From Capsicum annuum (taxonomy: Eukaryota; Streptophyta; Magnoliopsida; Solanales; Solanaceae): DNA of 64,000 bases. The notes under the pieces are model-generated. The model did no database searches, had not been told where the DNA came from, and saw only the letters and a program-made list of their open reading frames with translations. The translations under genes and the position numbers were made by a program. Shown here piece after piece: positions 46,701 to 57,655 of this stretch (positions within the stretch are counted from its first letter, which is position 1; each line of letters begins with the position of its first letter). Location of the stretch: the NCBI RefSeq assembly GCF_002878395.1, contig NC_061115.1, forward strand, positions 52,154,569 to 52,218,568. Direction: 5' to 3'.

Positions 46701-47429
46701 TGTACCAACATCTTTGATTCTCTAGTTTCCTACAATCTTAAGAAATTATAAGGCAAAGACTATACCTCTCTTGCGATTGGATGCCTACACACCTCCATAA
46801 ATGCTTAGCTCCCCATAATCACTAGTTTCCCACTTGATACATCCTCCATCATATTATCTTTATGTGGGTAATACATGTTTAAGACATCATAGTCTTTAAT
46901 CAACTCCATCCATCATTTCTATCTCAAATTCAATTTCTTTTGGGTGAAAACATGATGTAAGTTGTGGTAGTCTATGAACAACTCACATTTCACCCCATAG
47001 AGATAATGCCTCTATATTTTTAAAGCAAACACCATAGTTGGTGGTTCCAAGTCATGTGTGGGGTATTTCTTCTCGTAAGGCTTTAGCTGTCTCAAAGTAT
47101 AAGCAATCACATTTATATCCTGCATTAACTCAACACATAAACCTAAATTTGAGGCATCATAAAATAAAATAAAATCCTTTTCCCACAATAGGAAAGGTTA
47201 GCACTGGAGTCGAAGTCAACCTAGTTTTAACCTTTAGAAAGCTCTTCTTACACTTGTCATCCCATTCAAATGGCACTTTCTTCTGAGTCAAGCATGTAAT
47301 GACATAATTTTTTGGTGATATTGTAAAATTTTTATTACTATATAATTTGACTATTTTACCCCCTTCTTTCTCCTCCATAATTGCTTTGTGGTATTTTTGA
47401 GGTCTGAGGATGATTGGCATGGTTCGCAA
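46701..47429 (-). pseudogene. Gypsy RNase H, partial
   Basis: The minus strand gives 'VPFEWDDKCKKSFLKVKTRL' and 'TSTPVLTFP' at 47157-47300, the start of the gypsy RNase H domain, then decayed text with '[17 protein letters not shown]'-like and 'YHPHKDNMMEDVS'-like remnants toward 46820. The window holds no RT upstream of 47429 for this element. Confidence 0.65.
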
Positions 47430-49256
47430 TGTATATCAGTGTGATGTATGAGATTTTATGATTTTTGGTGGTTAAAAAGAGTTATTAATTAACTTCAATT
47501 AATATTTATTGATCTGTGCATCAAATAGAAAAATTCACTAGGCCAATAGATCTAGAACATTGATTTTAGGTTGGTAACATATCTAGTGTGGCGTTACGAC
47601 TTTTATATCTCATTTTGACCCTCGATTCAAAAATTTGTGAAATTAGGTTTTGAAGGTCAACTTTGTGAAAATAATGTTTTTTCCAAAAATTTGATATCAC
47701 CATTGAGTACGAAGCATCAAATTCAATCTAGTAATACAGTTTTTTTGCATTTTTGGGATTCTGAATGAATCCCGAGGGATTCACATAGACTTGGAATTCG
47801 CTAAGTCTCCACCTGGTGCACCACTCAGCTGCTGCACTACTTAAGTGGCACTTTGTTCACTTAGGCAACTTGGATTAAAAGTCAAAGTGTCGCCTAAACA
47901 ATTATCACTTAAATGATAACCTAGTCACTTACGCGACACTTACGCACCAAGTGGGTATTGTGTAAGAGACATCTGGTTGCTTAAGTGATGATCGCTTAAG
48001 ACACTAGGTGATCTCTTAAGCAATACTTGAGCAATGTAAATTCCCCTCTTTCACTATTTTTCACCATTTTTAAGTCTTAAGCTTGGGGTTTTGAGTTTTT
48101 AGCAATTTCTTTCATTTTTAACCTTGGGTAATATCCATATCACTATTTCAATTATTTTTCTTTGATTCTTATCATTTAAATATTGTTATAAGTTGAATTT
48201 AAAAGTGGAATTTGGGTTTTTTTAGCCCAGAAGGCCTAAAATTAGTAATTACTAGATTTAAACCTCGATTTTAACTTGTTTTCACTTAGGTTTTCTTCTA
48301 TGTGTTCCTTTAATCATGGGTAATATATTTTTGGACTAAAACTAGTTTAACCCTTCTTTTTCACAAACTCATTTTGGGGTCCATTTTGATCCTAACTTAG
48401 AAATAGGCAATATGGATATTGTTGGATTTCTTTAATGTATAGATTCTATATTTATGTATTTTAGTTGATTTTGGGTCTATTTGTGAGGAGAAAGATTTGT
48501 GATAAAGGCTTTTTGGATAGGTTTTTGACATTAGAGGTAGGTTGTACCTTAGCTTTCTTCAAACTAGGCTGGGTAGTTAATTTTTGTATAAAATCATGTT
48601 ATGTGTGTGGAAACTAATCATGGAAATGGATTTGTTATAGTGTTGCGCTCTTGTGAGGGCCTATGTTGTTGCTATTTGGTTGTTTTGAGACATTCTTTAT
48701 TATGTGTGAATGTGTGGCGTCGTATATGATGTTGTTGGCCTTGTGTATGTATGTATATATCGATTGTATCTTTTTTGTGAAAAAAAGCCTAAAATGGAAT
48801 TTAGGTTGTACCAATGGCATATTGTGTATATGTATCTCTTTTGGCACATGGGTTATATTGGATCATGGATGGGTGGCATATTAAGCGGATTTTGGCTTAC
48901 GTAGATTGTTATATTGGTTGTATTATGGAAATTCTCATTCTGGTTGGTTGTGAGCACCACATCCTCATATCATATAGATTCATGAAATATTGGTACCAAC
49001 ATGGAAATATTAGAAACATTGGCTTTCTCTAACAGAAATATGACATCTTTAAAAACCCTCTATCGATGTATATGTTGGAGTGTAGTTATAGATATTGGTA
49101 TCAGATATTAGGTTGTGTATTGATTTTTGAACCCCACATGGTTCCTAACTAGGGAGCACTACTTGATAGGTGTATACGAAGGTTATGTGACAACCTCATG
49201 CATCACATTATCATCATCTTCATTTCATTTTAGACTTTGTGTTGTTGATGTGATAT
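47430..49256 (+). mobile_element. LTR-like fragment with iterated CTTAAG motif
   Basis: The region is non-coding and different from its neighbours. At 47800-48040 it is packed with 'cttaag' and 'cttaagtgatgatcgcttaag'-type inverted motifs, the style seen near the start of other LTRs here. It ends exactly where the next LTR begins (49257). No primer site or coding sequence is attached, so it is a solo or truncated LTR. The family is uncertain. Confidence 0.45.
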
Positions 49257-51543
49257 TGTAATACCTCGTATTTCCATAACTTAATTTAACTCTCAATATA
49301 CGAGTATTCCTATATAAAATTTTTATAATACTCTAAATTTTCCAGTTTAGAGCTTACTATTGCGTAGGAAATTCAGCTATCTTTCCAACGATATAAAATT
49401 TGCCAAAATCTGATAACCGAATGAGAAGTTTTAGCATATTTTGTAAAACAGTGTGCCACCTGGTGCAGCACGACATCACGAAAACTAGCCAAATAGAATT
49501 TATCAATTTCCAGTAAGCCAACGCGATAATCCCGCATTGCAGAGCAGTGCCAGTTCCCAATTGGCATTTTCCAATGAAGCTCTGCGATAGCGCCGCATCG
49601 CGCCATGGACTAGATTTGCGTCCAGTGAGACACCGTGATGGCACCGCATCACGCCATCATTTTAGTTTCCAGTTGTCCCTTTTCCAGTGGTTCACCGCGA
49701 TGCCACTGCATCACGGTGAAGCCAAAAATTGGGTTTTCAGTTTTTAAGATTTTGAGTTTTTAAATCATTCCAGGGGTATTTGGGTCTTTTTTCATGGCCC
49801 TAATCAGTCCTAAACATGAAGTTAAACCCTAAAAGAGCACTAATTGCTCATTATTTTATTATTCACTCACTTTCTCTCAAGATTAAAACATTCTCTCTCA
49901 AAGGAAAAAAGCCTAGTTTAAAGAAATCAAGAACAAACTCAAGAATTCCTACAAGAACTTTCAAGAACTCATCTTCTCAGGTATATTAGGTGTTCATTCA
50001 TGGGTTCCGTCCACCCATGGAGTCCAATAACCTCTTTTTAAATTACAAGTTATAGATTTATGATTTCAATGCTTGAAATTGATTGTATTCATGTTCATAA
50101 TAGTAATTGGGTTTGAATTCATGATTTAGTTACAAGTCTCATAAAATTAAAATAGTTTGTATAGGGAATTATATGAATTGCATGCTAAACTCTTGAATTT
50201 ACAATTGATTATGGTATCATGATGTTCATGTGTTGACTAGTATTATGTGAAATAACCATGCTCCCCAAGTGTTTGATAAAATGCTTATGTGACGTAAATA
50301 ATGGAATCATGATATGTCATTATGTGGTCCCAATCATGTACAAGCTCATGTATAACAAGTGTTTGACAAAATATCTAGATAAATGCATTATTAAAAAGCA
50401 AGTAATATCATTATGCTTCCAAGATTATGCCATGCTTTACTTTTTATGCTATCAAGTACTAGGGGTATTCAATACCTAAGAATCTAGCTATTTACCTAAA
50501 GCTACAGTAGTTATAGAATAGTCTCAGTAATGTCACGATCAGTAGTATCCAGTCAGTTAGCAGAACCCAATGAACTCAATTAGTTATAGAACTCAGTAAA
50601 ACTCAGTTCTAGTCCAGTTTGATTTAGTATAATAATCAGTGTCTTCAATTGGGAGTAGGATTCAGCACCGAGTGAACCTAATGATGGGGGATTACCTACC
50701 AGCAGAGAGTGTGATCCTTAGAAGCAGTCCTTACATTCCAGAACTATGTAGCCAGCATAGGTTGAGACATCAACCTGCCAATTGAGGGTTGGTGAGGTGT
50801 TTTAACCTACCAATTAAAGGTACCACCATTCTCATTCAGGGAAACTACCAGACGAGGGTGACTCTTTCAGTTACCTTTACTTGTGGCATGGTATTGACAC
50901 CCTTCCAACTGGGGTTATAGGTAGGACCCCAATTATCTTATTTGGGGCATATCGGTTAGATGACTACCTCCCATAGTCTCAATTTCAGTCTCAGTATAGA
51001 ACTCAGTTCATTTTTATAGAATTAGGACTGTCAGATACAGTCACTTAGCTATCAGTTTTTAGTTATTAGTAATCTCAGATATTAGTTACTCAGTCATCAG
51101 AACTCAGTACTCAGCTTTAGTAAAAGCTCAGATATAGTATACACGCATATGCACTATATTGCATACTTAGTATTTTACAGTAGTTCTATTTAACCATGTA
51201 CTCTTATTCAGTTACTTCATATTATTCAGTCAGTCACTGTTCATACATATAAACCTTTACATTCAGCCTTACCTCATCTAGCATACAATTACATTCCACG
51301 TACTGACACATACTTTCTCTTTGCACTATGATGTCTCATATCATAGGTTCGGATACTCAGGTTCCTAACTGCATATAGACAGATTTAGATAGCTGTAGTA
51401 GATTTAGTAGTGAGTCCTCATCTATCATGGGTATGCTTTTATTTTAGTATTTTTATTAGCTTTAGTATTTTAGTAGTTGGATTTAGTTAGGGGATTATCC
51501 CATCAACTCCACTTTCAAATAGTTTAGTTAGAGGCTTTTTAGA
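49257..51543 (+). mobile_element. Truncated LTR of the TGTAAT family, plus orientation
   Basis: It starts TGTAATACCTCG at 49257 and follows, in reverse complement, the LTR at 39958-42699. Shared features are GCGATnnnnCCGCATCGCG-like motifs, the 'tgttcttg' and 'gggtttaa' segments, and a long CTCAGT / TCAGT low-complexity middle (50480-51150). It is cut off at 51543 near 'gttagaggcttttt', just before its expected end, by the tandem Athila-like array. Confidence 0.8.
49500..49720. repeat. Iterated GCGAT/ATCGC palindromic motif in the LTR
   Basis: About five blocks of the form 'cgatnnnnccgcatcgcg' or variants ('caccgtgatggcaccgcatc', 'ctgcgatagcgccgcatcgc') occur at spacings of about 45-60 bp, 240-460 bp from the LTR start. 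They are unusually CpG-rich for this AT-rich window. Confidence 0.75.
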
Positions 51544-52050
51544 TGAATTGGAGAACCATTTTTATACGTGGTCAAAAGAGAGGTCAGTTCCAAAAATTGT
51601 ACAATTCAGATTAGACCTAGACAAGGTAAAAACAGAGGTTGGAAAGCTACAACAACACCAATTTATAGTGTCACTAGATCCGGCTATTAAGGAGTTTGAG
51701 GGAGAAATCCTATTGCTTGATCTCATAGAGGAACTAGTGAAAAAAAGAAAAAGGGTGAGAAGAAAGGCAAGGGTAAGAGAGAGAGGCCTGATAGTGATAA
51801 AGAAGGAAGAGCAAAGAAGAAGGCAATAACAAAGGCTGAAAAAGAGAAGATGAATAAGATGATGATTGAGTCCTTCGTTGATAATGAGAAATGAGAGGCA
51901 GCCATCCGATCGAGAGCATTAGGTGCCTCTACTAGTAGGCCTCCAACAACTGCTAAGTCAGCTGCACCAGAACAGAGTGAGGCTCCCGATGGAGATAAGG
52001 CAGCTAAGGATATGGCAGCAGGGGTAGGAACCCATGACCCCCGTGCTTGA
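51544..52050 (+). pseudogene. C-terminal end of ORF2 in unit 0
   Basis: Begins in mid-gene at the junction with the truncated LTR. The translation matches the end of ORF2 in unit 1: 'LENHFYTWSKERSVPKI', 'VGKLQQHQFIVSLDPAIKEF', then a Lys/Arg/Glu-rich stretch and 'APEQSEAPDGDKAAKD'. Codons for Glu-Lys-rich sequence and frame breaks follow. The sequence after this to 52900 is the non-coding 3' region, homologous to 59740-60630. Confidence 0.75.
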
Positions 52051-52901
52051 TCTACTCCAAGTATACCCTAACCCATAGTTTAGATTTCTTTGATTTTAAG
52101 TTGAGGGTGTAGGGTGAGTTGTTGTTATAACACTTTGCAGTTGACTGGGTGATATACAAGTACCTGAGGCAGTAAGCATGGTTTTGTTAGTTTGTTAACA
52201 CCTTTCAAGTGGTCTAATTCTTTAAATGTGTGATTTGCATTTAAGTGTGACCACTACGCATTATTGTATGGCATTAGTTCTAGTGACGCAATAATCATTG
52301 CTAAACAACTGGATAAACTTAATGAGTAGTAACTTGTGATATATTTGTGTGCCATGTGCGTGTGAGATCTTACTTAGTCCCCTCTATATGTTGAATCCAG
52401 AACTTTCCCGGTTAGTCTTACTTAAGTTAAAGGATAGGGGTTAGGAAAGGATTATAGGCCATTTTGATAGTAGCCCACTTTTAGTCTAAATGACCTTCCC
52501 TGTATGTAGAATATCCCTTGATCCCTACTTTGATCCTGATTAGCCTATTTCTTTTTACGACACCTGTTACCTTCCCATTAATATCATAATGAACCTATTT
52601 TGGCTCTGGTCCTCCTTGGATCCTGTGCACCTTGACGTAGGAAAATGGTCTAAGTTGAGGGTGGCTATCTTAGGGGTGCGTAATGTCAAATGATTATGAA
52701 GATAGGTAGAATAAAAGAAAAGAATAAAAGCTGGTTAAATTGGAAAAGAATAAGGAAAGAAAAGTTGTTAAAAAGAAGAAACGATTATAGAAAAGATAGC
52801 ACCCATACTAAATAATTGTGATAAAAAAGAGAAAAATAGAAAAAGGTTAATAAGTGAATCCCAAGAGCTAGTGTAGTGTCAAGGAGGGTTAGTCACTTTA
52901 A

Positions 52902-53174
52902 ATATCATCAAGTATCATACAAACACCTAGCTTGCAATATAATCCAAAGAAAAAACCTATAGTGATCTTAGCTGATTTGTCTGAAAACCTTGGTAATGAA
53001 AATAAGGGCAAGTCTATGGTACTTGGCATACATTGATTGGAACTTCAATCTGAGAGTGAGTGTCTTTTGATTGTCCCCATGGTTACATATATGATTACTG
53101 ATATAAGAAAAGGGAGATTTCTTTGTTGTGAGGGCACACCAGATATGTTGCTAGTTTCTAATTTGTTCGGATAG
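52902..53174 (+). pseudogene. Unit-0 copy of a 91-codon ORF, start and Trp codons lost
   Basis: Aligns without gaps to 60635-60907 of unit 1. The start is ATA in place of ATG (52902), and TGA at 53034 stands where unit 1 has TGG. About 20 codons differ by eye, and about 16 of these change the amino acid, so there is no sign of protein-level constraint since the copies separated. Confidence 0.8.
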
Positions 53175-53408
53175 TACAATATTGGTCTATGCATGGTTGT
53201 TATAACTGAATTAATACCGTATCTTAATTCCTGAGTGTTGCATTGTTGTTATTTAATAATATACATAGTTGTTCTTGAATTGACTGACCTTGGATATGGT
53301 GAAGATATTTTGAGATAATATGGATGATTGACTGCCGAATGTACTTTGTATTATCTTAGTTGTGTTTGAGTTGCTTGAGGACAAACAATTGTTTTAAGTT
53401 GAGGGTGA

Positions 53409-54804
53409 TGATGTGTGAGCAGATGCTAACACATTTCAGGGTTTTAACTGAGGATAATCGCAAGGTTTTGAGCAACTTTTGTCATTTTTGATTGTTTTAT
53501 CATTGATTTTGTAGTAGAATCCAAGATGCAAGAGAACCAACAAGGATGGAAATAAAACAGTTGAAATCTAAAGCAAATAGAAGTGAAGTGTGTCTGGCGA
53601 TATTTCTGATAAGTCATCAGCCATGTGATAAGTTGTTAGAGATACCATCAGCCTTATATAGAGAATGGACCTTAGTTGAAAGTTGTGATGACATTTCCTG
53701 ATAAGTCATCAAAGAGTTGATAAGTCGTCAGGTTTCATCGTCAACCTTAAGCAAAATGTGCTAAAACTGAAGAAGGAGCTGACGACATTTGTAATAAGTC
53801 GTCAGTCTCCTGATAAGGTGTCACGAATGTCGTCATCTAATTCGAGAAATTGCTAAACTCAATGATTTTGTTTCCATAATTAGGGTGAAATATTTAAAGC
53901 ATAGTTTAGGGTTTTCTAAAAAAAGGAGAGGGAACCTATTTTGGGACACATATATTGTTATTTTTCTCTCTAGTTTCTTGGCTTGAAAAACAATTAACTT
54001 TGAGAAGATTTTCATCAATATTTTGGGATTTCTATTGTGATCTAATATGCGAATCACTAGTTACTATTCATCTTATGGCAAGTTCATCTTTCAAATTATG
54101 AATACATCTAGTTGTTTCGCGTGGCTAAATATCTTTAACTCGAATTGTAGGATCGATGTTAAGTCTTGGTAATATGCTAAGTGTTTAAGATTGTAAAGGT
54201 AATAGGATTCCTTGATAATTCAAATATTGTAATTATTATGTATTGGTTTCAAATGATAGATAGCACCTGTTTTGATTTGCTTGAGATAAGAAATCAAATA
54301 TAGTAGGAAGTGAATTATTGATAGGGACTTGGAAACACTAAACTTCCATTTAATAATTGACGCTATAACAAGGTTGATTAAACTGAGGTAAAGTCTGGTT
54401 AGTAAATATAAATTCTGTAAGTCTGAGAGGATTAGGTAATTAAATGCTTAAGTATGTTGAGAGACATTTAGGCATAACTTTGATAAAGATAATTTGTTGT
54501 CCTACCTACTGTAAGAATCTTGAATCACTATTAACATTTGTCAAGTACTAAAACCCATAATGGACATAATTCTTTTTTTTTCATAAACTCTTGATTACAA
54601 AAACTGAAACTAAAGTGACCAACAGTTATTGGCTAATCTCCAAAACCCCCATTTCAGGAAATATCCTACTATCCTTTGATTAAATCGCAAACAACTAAAG
54701 TTCACACCATATTCCCTATGGGATTCAACCCCAACCTAGTTGTGTTATATACTGACAATGATCGCTTATATTCTCATTAAAGAGGTGTAGTTTGAGTGTT
54801 ATCA
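53409..54804 (+). mobile_element. LTR between unit 0 and unit 1
   Basis: It starts TGATGTGTGAG after the purine-rich 'aagttgagggtg' (polypurine tract) and ends '...gttatca' before the primer site. It matches 61142-62543 throughout. It contains the repeated TGATAAGTCGTCA motif at 53600-53830. Confidence 0.8.
53600..53830. repeat. Cluster of TGATAAGTCGTCA-type motifs
   Basis: Variants occur near 53609, 53625, 53690, 53714, 53788 and 53811, interleaved with 'gtcgtca' or 'gatgaca' half-copies. The same cluster occurs in the second LTR (61325-61570), and both orientations appear in the internal spacer (56745-56900, 57425-57575). Paired copies can form hairpins. Confidence 0.8.
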
Positions 54805-54808
54805 AAAA

Positions 54809-54826
54809 TAGCGTCGTTGCTGGGGA
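54809..54826 (+). promoter_or_regulatory. Primer binding site of unit 1, tRNA-Asp (Athila) type
   Basis: The sequence is TAGCGTCGTTGCTGGGGA. The Athila-type site known for tRNA-Asp is TGGCGCCGTTGCCGGGGA. The three differences are all transitions of the C-to-T / G-to-A type. Confidence 0.85.
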
Positions 54827-55001
54827 ATATGGTTGTAAATTTAAGTTAGTGTGTGCTAATTGGTTGTTAGTCAAGTTTTCTAGCTTTACATTTATTTGTT
54901 TTTTTTTGTTTATTATAGGATCTTTGTAGTGTATGCCAAGAACCAGAAGTTTCGGAGAACTATTATTACTATTTAATTTGGAACCATAATGAATTGAAAG
55001 A

Positions 55002-56600
55002 ATGGCAGACCAACAGGTGGCTGACAGGTTAGCTACCTTAGCTAGAGCTCAGGTGAATGTGCAGAATGTCGGTCAACAAGTACAACATCCAAATCCTGAG
55101 GATGAAAATTTGAGGGATGAGGAGCGTGACCAAGACATGGCTCACCTAAAAACACAGATGGACTTGCCAACCAAGCACTTTCTATCAGGAAAGATTAAGA
55201 AGGTGAAAGCTGTGGGATCACAAGATAGAGTTGATACTGATTCAGAAGAAGAGGTAAACTATGTTATTAATCAGGGGGGTTTCCGAGGAAATAGCCAAGG
55301 GAATCAAGGTCAGGATTATTATGATAAGCTTGGTTATAATGAAAGGAAGCAGGGAAATTGGAGGAATAATAATGATAGGAGCGGGATATATGTCCCTTCT
55401 GGAAATTTTGAGGTTGCTACAACAAGTTTTGATAAGATGTCCATAAAGGACATGATTGCTAAATTGCTGAAAGGAGTGGAGGCTACCAACTCTAGTGTGA
55501 CCACCATGAAGACCGATCTGTCATCTATTAGTCAGTTGGTAAACTCACACTCTACCACAATTAAATAGTTAGAGCAACAGATGAGCCAACTCTCTGCGAT
55601 ATCTAACCAGAGAAAGAGTGGAACGTTACCAAGTGATATGGTCCAGAAGCCACGAAATAATGGCTCTTGTAAGGCGATTACCACTAGAAGTGGTAACATA
55701 TTACCTGGACCTTCTGTGGGCAAAAGTTTGGTTGAAGATTTGATTGAGGCAGAGAATGAACGCAAAGAAGAATGTCCAGTAGAGTCTGAGAAGCTGGATG
55801 GTGTTGATGATTCTCTGAAAAAAGGGAAAGAAAAGAAGAAGGAGGTAGTGTTGAAAACTCTGCCAAGACCCCCACCTCCTTTTCCTCAACGAATAAAGAA
55901 AAAAATTGATGATGCAACATTCAGCATGTTCATGGCAATGCTCAAACAATTGATAGTGAATGTGCCATTGGTTGAGGCATTGGAGCAAATCCCTGGATGT
56001 GCCAAATTCATGAAGAATCTGGAAACAAAGAAGCGGGCAACAAGCTATGAACCGGTGGATAATCTCTACTATTGTAGTGCCATTTTTGAACAATCCTTAG
56101 TGCAGAAGAAGGCCGACCTTGGAGAATTCACTATTCCATGTGCAATCGGGTTTCTAAATTTTGCTATGGTCCTATGTGATCTAGGGGCTAGTTTAAACCT
56201 AATGCCACTCGTTGTGTACAAGAATCTGGGTGTGGGGGATCCTACCTCGACGAACATGAGATTAGTGATAGCAGATAGGTCTGTAAAGCGGCCAGTGGGC
56301 ATGTTACATGATGTATTAGTAAAGGTGGCTGACTTTATACTACCTGCTGATTTTGTAGTCCTAGCCTGTGAGGTGGACTTCAAAGTTCCCATCATCCTAG
56401 GTAGACCATTCCTTACAACTGGGAGAGTGATACTAAACATGGAGCTGAATGAACTGAAGTTCAGGCTCAATGACAAAGAAGAAAGATTAAAAATACACTC
56501 ATCCATGACACCAAAAAAAGATATGAGTGTTTTCTCAATCGTGTATATATTCTATGAAGATGGTAAAAAGGTATTAAAAGGTGGTCTTGGCAAAGTCTGA
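55002..56600 (+). pseudogene. Gag-protease of Athila/Tat-like element (unit 1), one stop
   Basis: One frame of 533 codons from ATG 55002 to the TGA at 56598, broken only by TAG at 55566. The N-terminal part has the Athila gag text 'NYVINQGGFRGNSQGNQGQ', 'GNWRNNNDRSGIYVPSG', 'DMIAKLLKGVEATNSSV' and 'SQLVNSHSTTIK'. After a charged linker with 'PRPPPPFPQRIKK' comes the aspartic protease: 'ALCDLGASLNLMPLVVYK'-like text with the active-site D-L-G-A-S, 'MRLVIADRSVKRPVGM', 'KVADFILPADFVVL' and 'VPIILGRPFLTTGRVIL'. Family members continue into RT. Here the coding ends after protease. Unit 2 keeps CAG at the site of the TAG, so the ancestral frame was open. Confidence 0.92.
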
Positions 56601-57655
56601 GTAGTCAAGATAACCAAGTCATGCCGCGACATTAAATCAGGCGCTATTGGGAGGCAACCCAAAATTATCATGTTCCAGCAAAATATTTATATTCGTAGTT
56701 AGGTTCTAGTTCAAAGAAGGTGGAATCGATGTATCTAGCTATGTATTCCTGATGACATATTTGACGGGCTGTCATAATTATGATAAGCTATCAGATTCAT
56801 CGTCAGTGAGATCAAAGCTGAGGCATGTTTTGCCAAGGCTAACAACATTCGTGATAGGCTATCACAGTTGTGATAAGCCATCAGCTTTTGTCGTCAGAAA
56901 GACTAAAAGAGTAGTAGAAACTTTGGGCCAAATTAAATAGATCTGACCCGTTCACAACTTGTTCTTTCCACCCTCCCGGGTATTTACTTTCTTTGCTTTA
57001 AGTTTTATTCCATTCCATACTTGGTTTATTTTCATTCATTTTCAAAATATTTCCAAGTAAAACAAAAGAAAATTTCCTTCTTTTTGACAGTGAGTTTAAA
57101 GTCAACATCAAGAACTTTTCTCTCCTTTCAATACTTCCTTCTCACTCGCATAACTAAGCTAAAAGTGTCAAAGATGAAGTCGTCCATCAGGTATGCTCAA
57201 AACCTAACTCTTCTCTTCAGTTGGTAAGTAATAAACTATTTTGAACCAAGGCTCCCAAGAAGATTGAGTCAAGTTTAGCTTGCCAATGTGTGAAAATTAG
57301 GAACTAGGGTTTGCTATGTAAGCTTGAGACTGAAACCTCAGCTCAAAAGCATGAATCAATGTGATTATAAGAAGAAGTTGGTTTAAAAATCAAGTTAAAA
57401 TTAAGTTGAAGGTTGCGCTTTGAGTTGACAACAAAGATAATAAGCTATCACAATTGTGACGACTTATCAGATTATGTCATCACAATTCGAGGAAAGGAAG
57501 CTTGTTCTATTAAGGCTAACGACATAGCTGATAAGTTATCACAATCGTGATGACCTATCAGACCATGTCGTCACACCTTTGATTTGAAGCATAAATAAAC
57601 CCTTTCAAGGGGTGTGGAACTTAAATGATTGATGTATTTGTATTTACACTCTTGA
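56601..57655 (+). other. Non-coding spacer between gag-protease and ORF2
   Basis: It starts with 'gccgcgacattaaatcaggc' and 'gggaggcaaccc', a phrase that in my reading of this family follows the last ORF. Two clusters of TGATAAGCTATCA / TGACGACTTATCA motifs (56745-56900 and 57425-57575) follow. No RT, RNase H or integrase text was found in any frame. Confidence 0.6.

Larger units (their letters stand above)
43150..47429 (-). mobile_element. Ty3/gypsy fragment: 3' LTR and part of pol
   Basis: Minus-strand order is RNase H start (47429), decayed integrase, integrase C-terminus (45416), then LTR. RT, protease, gag and the 5' LTR are missing, so the right edge is a truncation. The family differs from the other gypsy elements in the window by its LTR sequence. 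Confidence 0.8.

Noticed and set aside
48635..49032. Overlapping open readings near 48.6-49.0 kb
   Set aside because: They occur on both strands in LTR-like AT-rich sequence, with no conserved motif.
56069..56506. Minus-strand open reading of 145 codons
   Set aside because: It is the antisense shadow of the protease domain on the plus strand.
53600..57580. CRISPR-like array from the TGATAAGTCGTCA repeats
   Set aside because: Spacing is irregular, repeats are degenerate and occur in both orientations, and the sequence is a plant LTR element.
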